Positions 1 to 6,952 are shown, numbered from the stretch's first letter. The stretch: DNA of 15,016 bases from Lachnospiraceae bacterium (GCA_009774395.1 VSNQ01000045.1:17381-32396); one strand, 5' to 3'. The notes: a model not told the origin generated them from the sequence alone. A program made the numbers and translations.

Positions 1-88
1 GCATCAGGTTTCTTCATACTTTCATCATCTAACTCTACTATTGCATCAGGTTTCTTCATACTTTCATCATCTAACTCTACTATTGCAT
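1..88. repeat. 42-bp tandem repeat, at least two identical copies, inside the MbhD-like gene
   Basis: Positions 1-42 and 43-84 are identical base for base, and the first four bases of a further copy follow at 85-88. The period is 42 bp, a multiple of three, so each copy adds 14 residues (AIVELDDESMKKPD) without changing frame. The array starts at base 1, so more copies may lie outside the window. Confidence 0.95.
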
Positions 89-311
89 GAATTTTCTTTA
101 ATGTTACAAAAAACAAAATACTCGTAATCCCAGCGCCGACAGCCGCCTCTGTAATTGCCAAATCCGGTGATTCCAATAAAATCCAGATAATTGACATAAT
201 CAAGCTGTACGACATAAATATTATAATCGAATTGAGCAAGTTCTTTGAAAAACTGACTGAAATCGCACAGATAATCAAAAAAGCAAAAAGAACACATTGA
301 AAAACTTTCAT
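1..311 (-). CDS. MbhD-like / MrpA C-terminal-type antiporter subunit (DUF4040 family), truncated by window edge
   Basis: Membrane subunit of an Mrp/Mbh-type cation/proton antiporter module; in Mbh complexes the MbhD subunit corresponds to part of the C-terminal end of MrpA. The frame starts at ATG 311-309, two nucleotides after the mrpG stop, with AAAGGAG upstream inside the end of mrpG. I translated 103 codons before the window ends. Hydrophobic segments lie at about residues 4-20, 25-46 and 56-71, and the conserved motif ESPDLAITEAAVGAG is at 47-61. After residue 75 the protein changes to an acidic cytoplasmic-looking tail made of two identical 14-residue repeats (AIVELDDESMKKPD), and the window ends inside the repeat. 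The stop codon is not visible. The order E-F-G-D matches Mrp/Mbh operons, so MnhB, C and D partners are expected to the left. Confidence 0.85.
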   Translation of the reverse strand, partial: MKVFQCVLFAFLIICAISVSFSKNLLNSIIIFMSYSLIMSIIWILLESPDLAITEAAVGAGITSILFFVTLKKIHAIVELDDESMKKPDAIVELDDESMKKPD

Positions 312-312
312 A

Positions 313-681
313 TTATAATGCGGCTCCTTTCCCTTTATTTTTCTGTTTCTCCTTCTCTATCGGGAGCGCACAGTCCTTATCAAGATTTTCATTGGTTGCC
401 ACTTCAAACCGTGCCAGCATATGCGAAGCCACTGGCGATGCGATCCACAAAAACACTACCACCAGAATCATTTTTAATGATGTTAAATTCCACCCGCACA
501 AAATCACCAGCCCCAACATAGAAAGCCCAATTCCCAACGTATCTCCCAATGCTGCGGCGTGCATCCGGTTTAACACATAATGAAACTTAAAAACCCCAAA
601 CAATTCCAGCACAAAAATAATCAATCCGCACAACAGGCAGCTTGTGCCTGCCAAAAAGCGAATCCATTCAAGTACGATCAT
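313..681 (-). CDS. mrpG: Mrp/Mnh-type cation/H+ antiporter subunit G
   Basis: Small membrane subunit of the Mrp-type multi-subunit antiporter, 122 residues, close to the usual length. Three membrane segments are visible at about 4-27, 45-63 and 69-89, with the typical motif FHYVLNRMHAAALGDTLG at 33-50. The start chosen is ATG at 681, which has GGAGGAGG about 6-9 nt upstream; a longer frame opening at 717 would add a basic stretch (RSGRKKRRRN) and has no comparable ribosome site. This start overlaps the 3' end of mrpF by 14 nt, indicating translational coupling. The C-terminus is a lysine-rich cytoplasmic tail. The next gene starts two bases after the stop. Confidence 0.9.
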   Translation of the reverse strand: MIVLEWIRFLAGTSCLLCGLIIFVLELFGVFKFHYVLNRMHAAALGDTLGIGLSMLGLVILCGWNLTSLKMILVVVFLWIASPVASHMLARFEVATNENLDKDCALPIEKEKQKNKGKGAAL

Positions 682-1003
682 GACGTTCCTCCTCCTCTTT
701 TTTCTTCCGCTCCGCATAGACGCCCATATATACCTTTGTCAAAAGCGTCACAGCTAAAAATGATATCATTGCATAAATAATACAGATATCTACAAGGTAT
801 CCTTCATCCATTTTCACTGCAAGCATTGCAATAATTACCATTGTCATTGTTCCCATCATATTGACAGCAACAATTCGGTCTGCAATTTTCGGCCCCTTTA
901 CCGCACGGATTAAACACAAAAAAACCATAAGTGCCAGCAAAATCGGCAGCACCGTCAACACCCCCTGATACGCCGCTTCCAGCGCAGCATTTCCTGTATA
1001 CAT
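668..1003 (-). CDS. mrpF: Mrp/Mnh-type cation/H+ antiporter subunit F
   Basis: Membrane subunit F of the Mrp-type antiporter, 111 residues. Three hydrophobic segments occur at about 14-34, 44-63 and 68-94. The family motif KGPKIADRIVAVNMMG is at 36-51 between the first two. The C-terminal tail from residue 96 is highly charged (ERKKKEEEERHDR) and makes this protein somewhat longer than typical MrpF. The ATG at 1003 is preceded by GAGAGGGGCGG. The 3' end overlaps mrpG. Upstream lies a 118-nt gap to mrpE that holds a palindromic repeat, although E and F are usually packed tightly. Confidence 0.9.
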   Translation of the reverse strand: MYTGNAALEAAYQGVLTVLPILLALMVFLCLIRAVKGPKIADRIVAVNMMGTMTMVIIAMLAVKMDEGYLVDICIIYAMISFLAVTLLTKVYMGVYAERKKKEEEERHDRT

Positions 1004-1054
1004 ATTTTTCCGCCCCTCTCTTTTATTCCATCTTGCTATACTTCTATTCCACTA

Positions 1055-1094
1055 AGGAAGTGTCAAATTGATAAGTTATTTATTGACAGTTCCT
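1055..1094. repeat. Palindromic intergenic repeat, copy A, between mrpE and mrpF
   Basis: The arms AGGAAGTGTCAA (1055-1066) and TTGACAGTTCCT (1083-1094) are inverted repeats with one mismatch in 12, around a 16-nt loop. Its right half (1073-1094) matches 1669-1690 at 21 of 22 positions, so it belongs to a small repeated family in this window. It sits inside the presumed mrp operon, in the gap between E and F. Confidence 0.75.
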
Positions 1095-1121
1095 AAAGTT
1101 CTATCTTATTTCAATCCATGC

Positions 1122-1583
1122 TTATTTCGCTTCAATTTTCGTTAGCAGTTTAACAAAGACAGAATCGGTTATCCCCTCCGCCAGCGTTTTATCCAGACAA
1201 TGCACAGTAAAACGGTTTCCGTCGATTGCCACGGTAATTGTCCCCGGTGTCAGGGTGATGGAATTGGCTAACAAAAACTTTGCAATATCGCTTTTTAACG
1301 TTGTTTCAAATTGAATCAGCACAGGTTCCACTTCATAGTTTGCTGTTGTCACAAGCCGGATCGTCGCAAAGTTCGCCGCCGTAATCTCCCTTACAAGGTA
1401 AAATATATATTCGATAATATAAACACCTTTCTTTAAAATTATCAGCTCAGACTGGGGGGTATACCCCATAAACTTACAAATAAACCAGTACATAGCCGCT
1501 GATATCACCACACCGAACAGCAAAATCTCCACAGTGACACGCCCATTAAAAATTATCCAAAGCGCCAAAAACAACAAAAACAT
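1122..1583 (-). CDS. mrpE: Mrp/Mnh-type cation/H+ antiporter subunit E
   Basis: Subunit E of the Mrp-type antiporter, 153 residues, close to the usual length. The N-terminal half is membrane-embedded (hydrophobic segments at about 2-13, 17-35 and 53-64). The C-terminal half is a soluble cytoplasmic domain with the family signature NSITLTPGTITV at 107-118. ATG 1583 is preceded by AAAGGGGGC at good spacing. It is first in the E-F-G-MbhD order. It lies 106 nt downstream of trmB, and no -35/-10 pair was recognised in that gap, so it may be transcribed from the trmB promoter. Both flanking gaps hold related palindromic repeats. Confidence 0.92.
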   Translation of the reverse strand: MFLLFLALWIIFNGRVTVEILLFGVVISAAMYWFICKFMGYTPQSELIILKKGVYIIEYIFYLVREITAANFATIRLVTTANYEVEPVLIQFETTLKSDIAKFLLANSITLTPGTITVAIDGNRFTVHCLDKTLAEGITDSVFVKLLTKIEAK

Positions 1584-1625
1584 TTTCTGCCCCCTTTATA
1601 ATTGCAAAAATAAAACTGCACTTGA

Positions 1626-1688
1626 GAACTGTTCAAAAATAACTTTTAAAATCCTGCGCGTTATTTTAAAGTTATTTATTAACAGTTC
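1626..1688. repeat. Palindromic intergenic repeat, copy B, between trmB and mrpE
   Basis: Imperfect inverted repeat of about 25-nt arms (1626-1651 against 1664-1688; about 23 of 26 positions pair, with one gap), loop about 12 nt. Its right edge reaches to within two bases of the trmB stop codon. The right half repeats copy A at 1073-1094. On the minus-strand transcript it would fold just after trmB; a T-rich stretch follows but not immediately, so terminator activity is uncertain. Confidence 0.75.
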
Positions 1689-1689
1689 C

Positions 1690-2328
1690 TTAACGATAAA
1701 TAATATATTTGTATATTGGATTCCCTTTCTCTGAAAAACGCTGTTCGTACTCTGTCATAATATTCCCTTGGTTTAGCACTGCATCATGGTGCAGATCACG
1801 CGTAACCGCCTCCACTTGCCACCCCGCAGGCGTGATTTCCTCCAATGCAAAGTCAAATAATGCTTGATTGTCTGTCTTAAACTCCACGTATGCATCCGGC
1901 GAAAGGATTTGATGATAACGCGCCAAAAACTGCCGGGAAGGAAGCCGCCGTTTCGCGTGCCTGTCCTTCGGCCAAGGATCGGAGAAATTTAAGTAGAGCT
2001 TCGCCACCTCTCCTTTTCCAAACACCTCACAAATATCCTCCGCGTCCATTCGGATAAATTTTAAATTTGACAGCTCTAACACTTCCATCTTCTGCACTGC
2101 ACGCAAAAGCACTGTAGAATATTTTTCGATACCAATATAATTAATCTGTGGATTTTGTGCCGCAAGTGTTGTAATAAACTGTCCCTTTCCCATACCAATT
2201 TCAATACAAATCGGATTTGTATTGCCAAAAACGGTGCTCCATCTGCCCTTATGCGCAAACGGCTCCTGCACAACAAAACGACTCCCCGCAATTATCTCAC
2301 GAGAACCGGTTACATTTCTCAACCTCAT
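1690..2328 (-). CDS. trmB: tRNA (guanine(46)-N7)-methyltransferase
   Basis: Class I SAM-dependent enzyme that methylates N7 of G46 in the variable loop of tRNAs, 212 residues, full length for the bacterial family. Visible motifs: SAM-binding EIGMGKG at 43-49, the acidic residue E68 at the end of strand 2 (GIE), the TrmB signature NFSDPWPKDRHAKRRL at 114-129, FKTDN at 150-154 and TEYEQRF at 192-198. I chose ATG at 2328: GAGGAAAA lies about 8 nt upstream and the protein then begins MRLRNV, as in homologues. A GTG at 2343 would overlap that ribosome site. It is the first gene of the minus-strand cluster, divergent from the histidine kinase. Confidence 0.96.
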   Translation of the reverse strand: MRLRNVTGSREIIAGSRFVVQEPFAHKGRWSTVFGNTNPICIEIGMGKGQFITTLAAQNPQINYIGIEKYSTVLLRAVQKMEVLELSNLKFIRMDAEDICEVFGKGEVAKLYLNFSDPWPKDRHAKRRLPSRQFLARYHQILSPDAYVEFKTDNQALFDFALEEITPAGWQVEAVTRDLHHDAVLNQGNIMTEYEQRFSEKGNPIYKYIIYR

Positions 2329-2386
2329 TAAGATTTTCCTCACTTCAATAGATACTGCTTAACAGTTAAAATTTCCGAGTAACCTG

Positions 2387-2450
2387 ACTACAGAACGCCA
2401 GCCATATACGTTTAACCAATGCAGAACGGTGAATTCTGGCGTTATGTAGT
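2387..2450. repeat. Inverted repeat in the trmB leader / divergent promoter region
   Basis: Arms at 2387-2401 and 2436-2450 pair at 14 of 15 positions (ACTACAGAACGCCAG against CTGGCGTTATGTAGT) around a 34-nt loop. The loop contains a second CAGAACG (from 2422), and CAGAA at 2422-2426 can instead pair with TTCTG at 2434-2438, so two folds compete. No T-tract follows on either strand, which argues against a plain terminator. Confidence 0.7.
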
Positions 2451-2472
2451 ATAAAATTAAAGCCATATTTTT

Positions 2473-2501
2473 ATTTTACACCTTAAATCCAACTTTGTCA
2501 C
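2473..2501 (-). promoter_or_regulatory. Predicted sigma-A-type promoter for trmB and possibly the mrp genes
   Basis: Reading the minus strand: -35 GTGACA (2501-2496), a 17-nt spacer, -10 TAAAAT (2478-2473), each one mismatch from consensus. The predicted start near 2466 gives trmB a leader of about 138 nt that carries the inverted repeat at 2387-2450. Confidence 0.5.
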
Positions 2502-2548
2502 AAGGAATTTGAAAATATTGGAAAATCTTGAAGAAAATACAACAATTG

Positions 2549-2577
2549 TTGAGAAATCGCAGTATTTGTGATAATAT
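2549..2577 (+). promoter_or_regulatory. Predicted promoter for the histidine kinase operon, overlapped by a 12-bp palindrome
   Basis: -35 TTGAGA (2549-2554), a 17-nt spacer, -10 TAATAT (2572-2577). The perfect palindrome CAACAATTGTTG (2540-2551) overlaps the first three bases of the -35, where a regulator could block or recruit polymerase. The leader to ATG 2625 is about 41 nt and contains AGGAG. Confidence 0.5.
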
Positions 2578-2624
2578 GGAAATTAGTGTAACATAAATAT
2601 ATGTAATAAAAAATAGGAGCAAAA

Positions 2625-5600
2625 ATGAAAAAACTGCGTAAATTAGCCGCTATTTCTATACTTTTAATCCTGATCTTTATGGTAATTGCACTGTTTCAAT
2701 ATCAAAAAGAAGAAGACATCACACTGTTTCCCGATCAATATGAAATCTTTTATGATGAAGCATGGAATACAATAACCTTAAAAAGTACATCCCTTCCCCC
2801 TACACAGCCAAACGATATTGGACAGATAGGGGAGCAAATAGACAAAGCCCTGGCAGGCGAAAACCGTCAGACTGTCAGCCTTCCCTATACGGGCAGAGTT
2901 AATTCAGATGAACGGATTATTTTTCAAAATATACTTCCCAAAGCATATGCTGGACTCACTTTAAACTTTTCAGCTGCTGCAAAAGGTGTCCGTGTTTTTT
3001 TAGATGAGGAACTTCTCTATGAACAAGGTTTTGAGAATAAAAGTACCTACGGAAAAACACCTGGTAGCAATGATATCTTTGTATCGCTTCCTGTTGCCTT
3101 TAAGGAGGGCGAACTCTGGATTGAACTTTCGCCGCCCTATTTTAACTCTACTGCAATCCTCAGCGGCGTAAAAATAGAATCGCGCGAAATGGTTGTAATT
3201 GGCGTGGTCGGAAACAATATTGCCGATATCGGCTGTTGTTTGTTGATAATTATTATGGGTATTATTATGTTTGTCCTTGCGCTGATACGTTTGTATACGC
3301 ACCAGCCGCCCCGCGGTGAACTCTATCTGGGGCTGACGGGATTTGCAGCAGGCATATACTGTTTTATCGGAACAGATACGCTCAGTATATTTTATGATGT
3401 GCAAGAAGCTTATGAAATGCAGGAGTATTTAGTGCTGCTGCTTCCGCTGTTTCTAGCGCTCTACTTCGAGCGAAACCTACATATGGTATATCCGCGCCGT
3501 TTTTCTGCATTAATAGGCTGCACGATGCTTAATGCTGCCATTCAAATTGCACTGCATACACTCGGCATATGCTCCCTCAAAAAAATGATTAATATTTCGG
3601 CGGCAGCAATCGGTATTCTCTGTGTTGTTGCCATTGTCAGCCTAATTCAATTTGATTACAAAAAAAGATATTATTTAACACTATTGTCCGTTTTTTCCAT
3701 GCTTGTGCTGCTCTCCGGCGGCATTGCCAATATTATTATCAATACTATTTTTGAAAATATTCACGACAATGCAGCGGGTCAATACAGTATGACCATATTT
3801 TCCATTTCAATGGTAGTTATGCACACCTTGCAGCTTTCCAAAGAATATCGAGCAAATGCAGAAGAAAACGCACAGCTTCTACAAGATAAAGTAATCGCGG
3901 CAGAACAGCAGAATTTACAACTTGCACAAGCAAAACAAGATGCAGAAGCTGCACGGCAGGAAGCGCTTGCTGCAAATGAAGCCAAAGGCAGATTTCTTGC
4001 ACATATGTCGCACGAAATACGCACACCAATCAATGCAGTTCTTGGCATGGACGAAATGATTCTGCGCGAATCCAAGGAACAGAATATTAAAGAATATGCA
4101 ATGGATATCCATATGGCAGGGCAGACACTGCTCTCGCTTATCAATGATATCTTGGATTTTTCTAAAATTGAATCCGGCAAAATGGAAATTGTGCCTGTCG
4201 AATACGATATTAGCAGCCTAATCCATGATCTGGCAAATATGGCTGCACAGCGCGCTTTCGACAAAAACCTGAAACTCGAGGTTATTGTTGACAAAACAAT
4301 TCCTTCCAGACTCTACGGCGATGATGTGCGCCTGCGACAAGTACTGACCAATATCCTTACAAATGCCGTGAAATATACACCCGCGGGCACTGTCTGGCTG
4401 CGTGTCCAATGTCAGACAAACGAAGAAGCTGCCCTGCTCCACTTTGAAGTGGAGGATACGGGAATCGGTATGAAAGAGGAAGATTTGCCTAAACTATCCG
4501 CCGAATTTGAACGGATCGAAGAAGATCGCAACCGCAATATCGAGGGGAGTGGTCTTGGCATGAGTATTACCATTCAGCTTCTATCGCTGTTAGGCAGCCG
4601 CCTGCAGGTAGAAAGTATTTACGGCAAAGGTTCTAAGTTTTCCTTTATATTGGAACAGAAAATTATTGATAATACACCAATTGGGGATTTCGAATCCCGT
4701 GTCCGCCAAATTGCCAATAATTACACTTACAATACAAAGCTTTATGCACCCAACGCACAGATTTTGGTAGTGGATGACAACGCCGTTAACCGCAAAGTCC
4801 TGCGCAATCTGCTGAAGGAAACGCAAATACAGGTAGCAGACGCCGACAGCGGCGCGGCGTGTCTTACTCTGGTACAAGAAAACCATTACGATCTGATTTT
4901 CCTTGACCATATGATGCCGGAGATGGATGGAATCGAAACCCTTCATTATATAAAAGCATTCTCCGATTTCCCGTGCAAAGACACCCCAATTATTGTGCTT
5001 ACTGCCAATGCCGTGTCAGGTGCAAAAGAAAAATACCTATCAGAAGGGTTTGACGGTTTCCTATCCAAACCAATTATGCCCGAAAAACTAGAAACACTGT
5101 TGAAGAAAATGCTTCCGCAGAATTTACAGCAGATACCACCCAAAGAATCAGAAAACACCACAGAACCGGAATCCGCATCAGATATATTGGAATCGCTACC
5201 ACAAGTGGAAGGCTTAGACTGGCAGTATGCATGGCTGCACCTGCCGGATATGGAACTGTTAACATACACTGTAAAAGAATTTTATGCACAGATTGAGCCT
5301 GCTGCCAAAACACTAGAGCGGGCTTATCACCAGATTGGTGAACCAAAACAGCTTGAACAGTACCGGATTCAAGTACACGCAATGAAAGGGCTTGCGGCGA
5401 CTATTGGCATATTACCACTCTATGGTGTAGCCAAAATATTGGAATATGCTGCAAAGGATGGCAAATTAGATGTCATATTATCTATTACAACATCTTTTTT
5501 AGAAGAATGGCGCAGCTACCACCAAAAACTGCAAGGCGTATTTGATATCGGAGCCGCACCGTCAAAGAAAATAACGGACGTTTCTATTATAAAAGCACTT

Positions 5601-5816
5601 TTGGAAATGGTACGAATTAGTATGCAGGATATGGATATTGACCAAGCCGACAAACTTATTAACGAACTGAAAACATACGATTATCCTGAAGCAATGCAAG
5701 AGTTGATGCAAAAACTTGCCGAAGCAGTTACGAATCTTGACGCAGAAGAAACAGAACATATTGTCAGTCTACTAATGCAGCAAATCAATGAAATTATGGA
5801 GGAAAACAAGAAATGA
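2625..5816 (+). CDS. Hybrid sensor histidine kinase with outward-facing sensor, 7TM region, HisKA-HATPase, receiver and HPt
   Basis: Membrane sensor kinase of 1063 residues containing three steps of a phosphorelay. Order: signal/TM helix (7-24); extracellular beta-rich domain (25-188) of the jelly-roll type seen in 7TMR-DISM kinases, probably ligand-binding; multi-helix membrane region (about 195-404); coiled coil (405-455); HisKA with phospho-acceptor H463 in MSHEIRTPINAVLGM; HATPase_c with N576/N580, DTGIG (611-615) and GSGLG (641-645); receiver with D717/D718, phospho-acceptor D761 in LDHMMPEMDG and K815; a Pro/Glu/Ser-rich linker; HPt with H918 in HAMKGLAATIG; then an extra helical region (about 985-1063) of unknown role. 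All catalytic residues looked for are present. AGGAG precedes ATG 2625. The stop overlaps the next gene by 4 nt. The ligand is unknown; adjacency to a sugar importer suggests a carbohydrate (inference). Confidence 0.95.
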   Translation: MKKLRKLAAISILLILIFMVIALFQYQKEEDITLFPDQYEIFYDEAWNTITLKSTSLPPTQPNDIGQIGEQIDKALAGENRQTVSLPYTGRVNSDERIIFQNILPKAYAGLTLNFSAAAKGVRVFLDEELLYEQGFENKSTYGKTPGSNDIFVSLPVAFKEGELWIELSPPYFNSTAILSGVKIESREMVVIGVVGNNIADIGCCLLIIIMGIIMFVLALIRLYTHQPPRGELYLGLTGFAAGIYCFIGTDTLSIFYDVQEAYEMQEYLVLLLPLFLALYFERNLHMVYPRRFSALIGCTMLNAAIQIALHTLGICSLKKMINISAAAIGILCVVAIVSLIQFDYKKRYYLTLLSVFSMLVLLSGGIANIIINTIFENIHDNAAGQYSMTIFSISMVVMHTLQLSKEYRANAEENAQLLQDKVIAAEQQNLQLAQAKQDAEAARQEALAANEAKGRFLAHMSHEIRTPINAVLGMDEMILRESKEQNIKEYAMDIHMAGQTLLSLINDILDFSKIESGKMEIVPVEYDISSLIHDLANMAAQRAFDKNLKLEVIVDKTIPSRLYGDDVRLRQVLTNILTNAVKYTPAGTVWLRVQCQTNEEAALLHFEVEDTGIGMKEEDLPKLSAEFERIEEDRNRNIEGSGLGMSITIQLLSLLGSRLQVESIYGKGSKFSFILEQKIIDNTPIGDFESRVRQIANNYTYNTKLYAPNAQILVVDDNAVNRKVLRNLLKETQIQVADADSGAACLTLVQENHYDLIFLDHMMPEMDGIETLHYIKAFSDFPCKDTPIIVLTANAVSGAKEKYLSEGFDGFLSKPIMPEKLETLLKKMLPQNLQQIPPKESENTTEPESASDILESLPQVEGLDWQYAWLHLPDMELLTYTVKEFYAQIEPAAKTLERAYHQIGEPKQLEQYRIQVHAMKGLAATIGILPLYGVAKILEYAAKDGKLDVILSITTSFLEEWRSYHQKLQGVFDIGAAPSKKITDVSIIKALLEMVRISMQDMDIDQADKLINELKTYDYPEAMQELMQKLAEAVTNLDAEETEHIVSLLMQQINEIMEENKK

Positions 5817-6601
5817 AAAAAATATTATTGGTTGGAAAACTCAATAGTGTGGTAAAAGAAACAAATCAATTTTTATCACAGTACTTTCATGTACAGCTTT
5901 GTTCGGAGAATGCAAGCGTTTTAGAAGGAATGCTGAAAATCGTAAATCCTGATTTGGTCTTGATCAGCTTAATCGGTGCATATGATATCGACACCTCCAT
6001 ATTTTTTATGCTTAGCGACCGATACGCACAAATCCCTGTTCTAACCCTCGGCACCAAGGAAGAATGCAGCAGTTTCCTAAAATACTATGAGAACAGCCAG
6101 TTTGAAAACCTTATCCGTCCCGTAGAGAATACAGCGATTATGGCGGCAGTATGCCGACGCCTTCACTTAGACGATGAGGACGTCGAACAGGAATCCGGCA
6201 AAGGACAAAAGATATCTGCCCAAAAGAAACGCATCTTAGTGGTTGACGACAATGGTACTCAGCTGCGTACAATGAAAGCAATGTTAGAAGAATCCTATGA
6301 AGTCGCCATAGCAATTTCGGGCGCGCAGGCGATGACTTCTATTGGCAAAAAACGACCTGATTTAATTCTTTTAGACTACGAAATGCCTGTATGCGACGGA
6401 AAGATGACATTAGAAATGATACGTGCGGACGACGAAATGAAAGATATCCCCGTTATTTTCCTAACCTCTGTCAATGACCGCAGCTACATTGAAGCCGTGC
6501 TGAAGCTAAAACCCGCTGGTTATTTTCTAAAGCCGCCTGTCAAAGATAGGCTGCTAAATGAAATCAATAAAATCTTAACGCCTCTCACAGACGGCGAATA
6601 A
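5813..6601 (+). CDS. Double-receiver response regulator without a DNA-binding domain
   Basis: Cytoplasmic protein of 262 residues, co-translated with the kinase (ATGA overlap, 5813-5816; GGAGG in the kinase 3' end serves as ribosome site). The N-terminal domain (1-115) is receiver-like but degenerate: the acidic pair is replaced by GK in ILLVGKL, and the phospho-acceptor position in PDLVLIS carries S52. A charged linker leads to an intact receiver (about 140-258): D145/D146 in ILVVDDN, phospho-acceptor D188 in LILLDYEMP, T/S region FLTS, and K240 in YFLKPP. No HTH, GGDEF, HD-GYP or other output domain follows; the protein ends shortly after the receiver. The likely role is to accept phosphate from the kinase HPt (H918) and act by protein contact or pass phosphate on. 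Confidence 0.93.
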   Translation: MKKILLVGKLNSVVKETNQFLSQYFHVQLCSENASVLEGMLKIVNPDLVLISLIGAYDIDTSIFFMLSDRYAQIPVLTLGTKEECSSFLKYYENSQFENLIRPVENTAIMAAVCRRLHLDDEDVEQESGKGQKISAQKKRILVVDDNGTQLRTMKAMLEESYEVAIAISGAQAMTSIGKKRPDLILLDYEMPVCDGKMTLEMIRADDEMKDIPVIFLTSVNDRSYIEAVLKLKPAGYFLKPPVKDRLLNEINKILTPLTDGE

Positions 6602-6650
6602 AAAATATACGCACTTTTTTAGTACAAAGGTGCGTATATTTTTTATTTTT
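6601..6650 (+). terminator. Strong intrinsic terminator after the two-component operon
   Basis: Perfect 14-bp stem, AAAAATATACGCAC (6601-6614) with GTGCGTATATTTTT (6630-6643), extendable inward by a G-U and three A-T pairs, followed by a T-rich run. It begins in the stop codon of the response regulator. The A-run on the other side means it could also work in reverse. Confidence 0.9.
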
Positions 6651-6938
6651 ATTTTAGTAAATAGTATACTTTTCGTCCTATTTATTTTATTTTATACTAA
6701 ATCATTACAGATAATAATAAAATGCATAAATTTAATGATTGACATTGCCGTAAAAGTAATATACAATATAAACATAAAGGCAGCCTTTAATAAATCAAAA
6801 ATATGCATATTAACCATAGTAAAAATGCAACTGGTTTTATTGTTATATAATTTTATCCAAAAAAGTCGATATTTTTTTCAACGTTCGCGGATAGGATTGA
6901 TTATTATACTCTTTTGTATATTTTTCAATAATTTTTAA
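6651..6938 (+). other. AT-rich intergenic region and long leader before the sugar-binding protein gene
   Basis: No convincing gene. It contains the promoter at 6739-6767 and then about 180 nt of AT-rich leader. A short palindrome AAAGGCAGCCTTT (6776-6788) lies just after the predicted start site. A hydrophobic open frame crosses the region but has no ribosome site. Confidence 0.6.
6739..6767 (+). promoter_or_regulatory. Strong sigma-A-type promoter for the sugar ABC importer operon
   Basis: -35 TTGACA (6739-6744) is a perfect consensus, the spacer is 17 nt, and -10 TACAAT (6762-6767) has one mismatch. Predicted transcription start is near 6774. No CcpA/LacI-type palindrome with a central CG was seen around it. 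Confidence 0.8.
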
Positions 6939-6952
6939 AGGAGAGAAAGAAT

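Noticed and set aside
67..297. 76-codon frame on the minus strand
   Set aside because: It lies in another frame of the MbhD-like gene, whose own frame has the family motif and a ribosome site.
682..717. Upstream start for mrpG
   Set aside because: The strong GGAGGAGG site sits directly before ATG 681, and the added residues do not resemble MrpG.
2329..2343. Upstream GTG start for trmB
   Set aside because: It overlaps the ribosome site for ATG 2328, and homologues begin with MRLRNV-like sequence.
3779..4294. 171-codon antisense frame inside the histidine kinase
   Set aside because: Ser/Cys-rich shadow of the kinase codons; the opposite strand carries clear HisKA/HATPase motifs and this frame has no ribosome site.
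6630..6938. Hydrophobic 102-codon open frame on the plus strand
   Set aside because: It opens at a GTG inside the terminator stem, has no ribosome site, is extremely AT-rich and covers the importer promoter.
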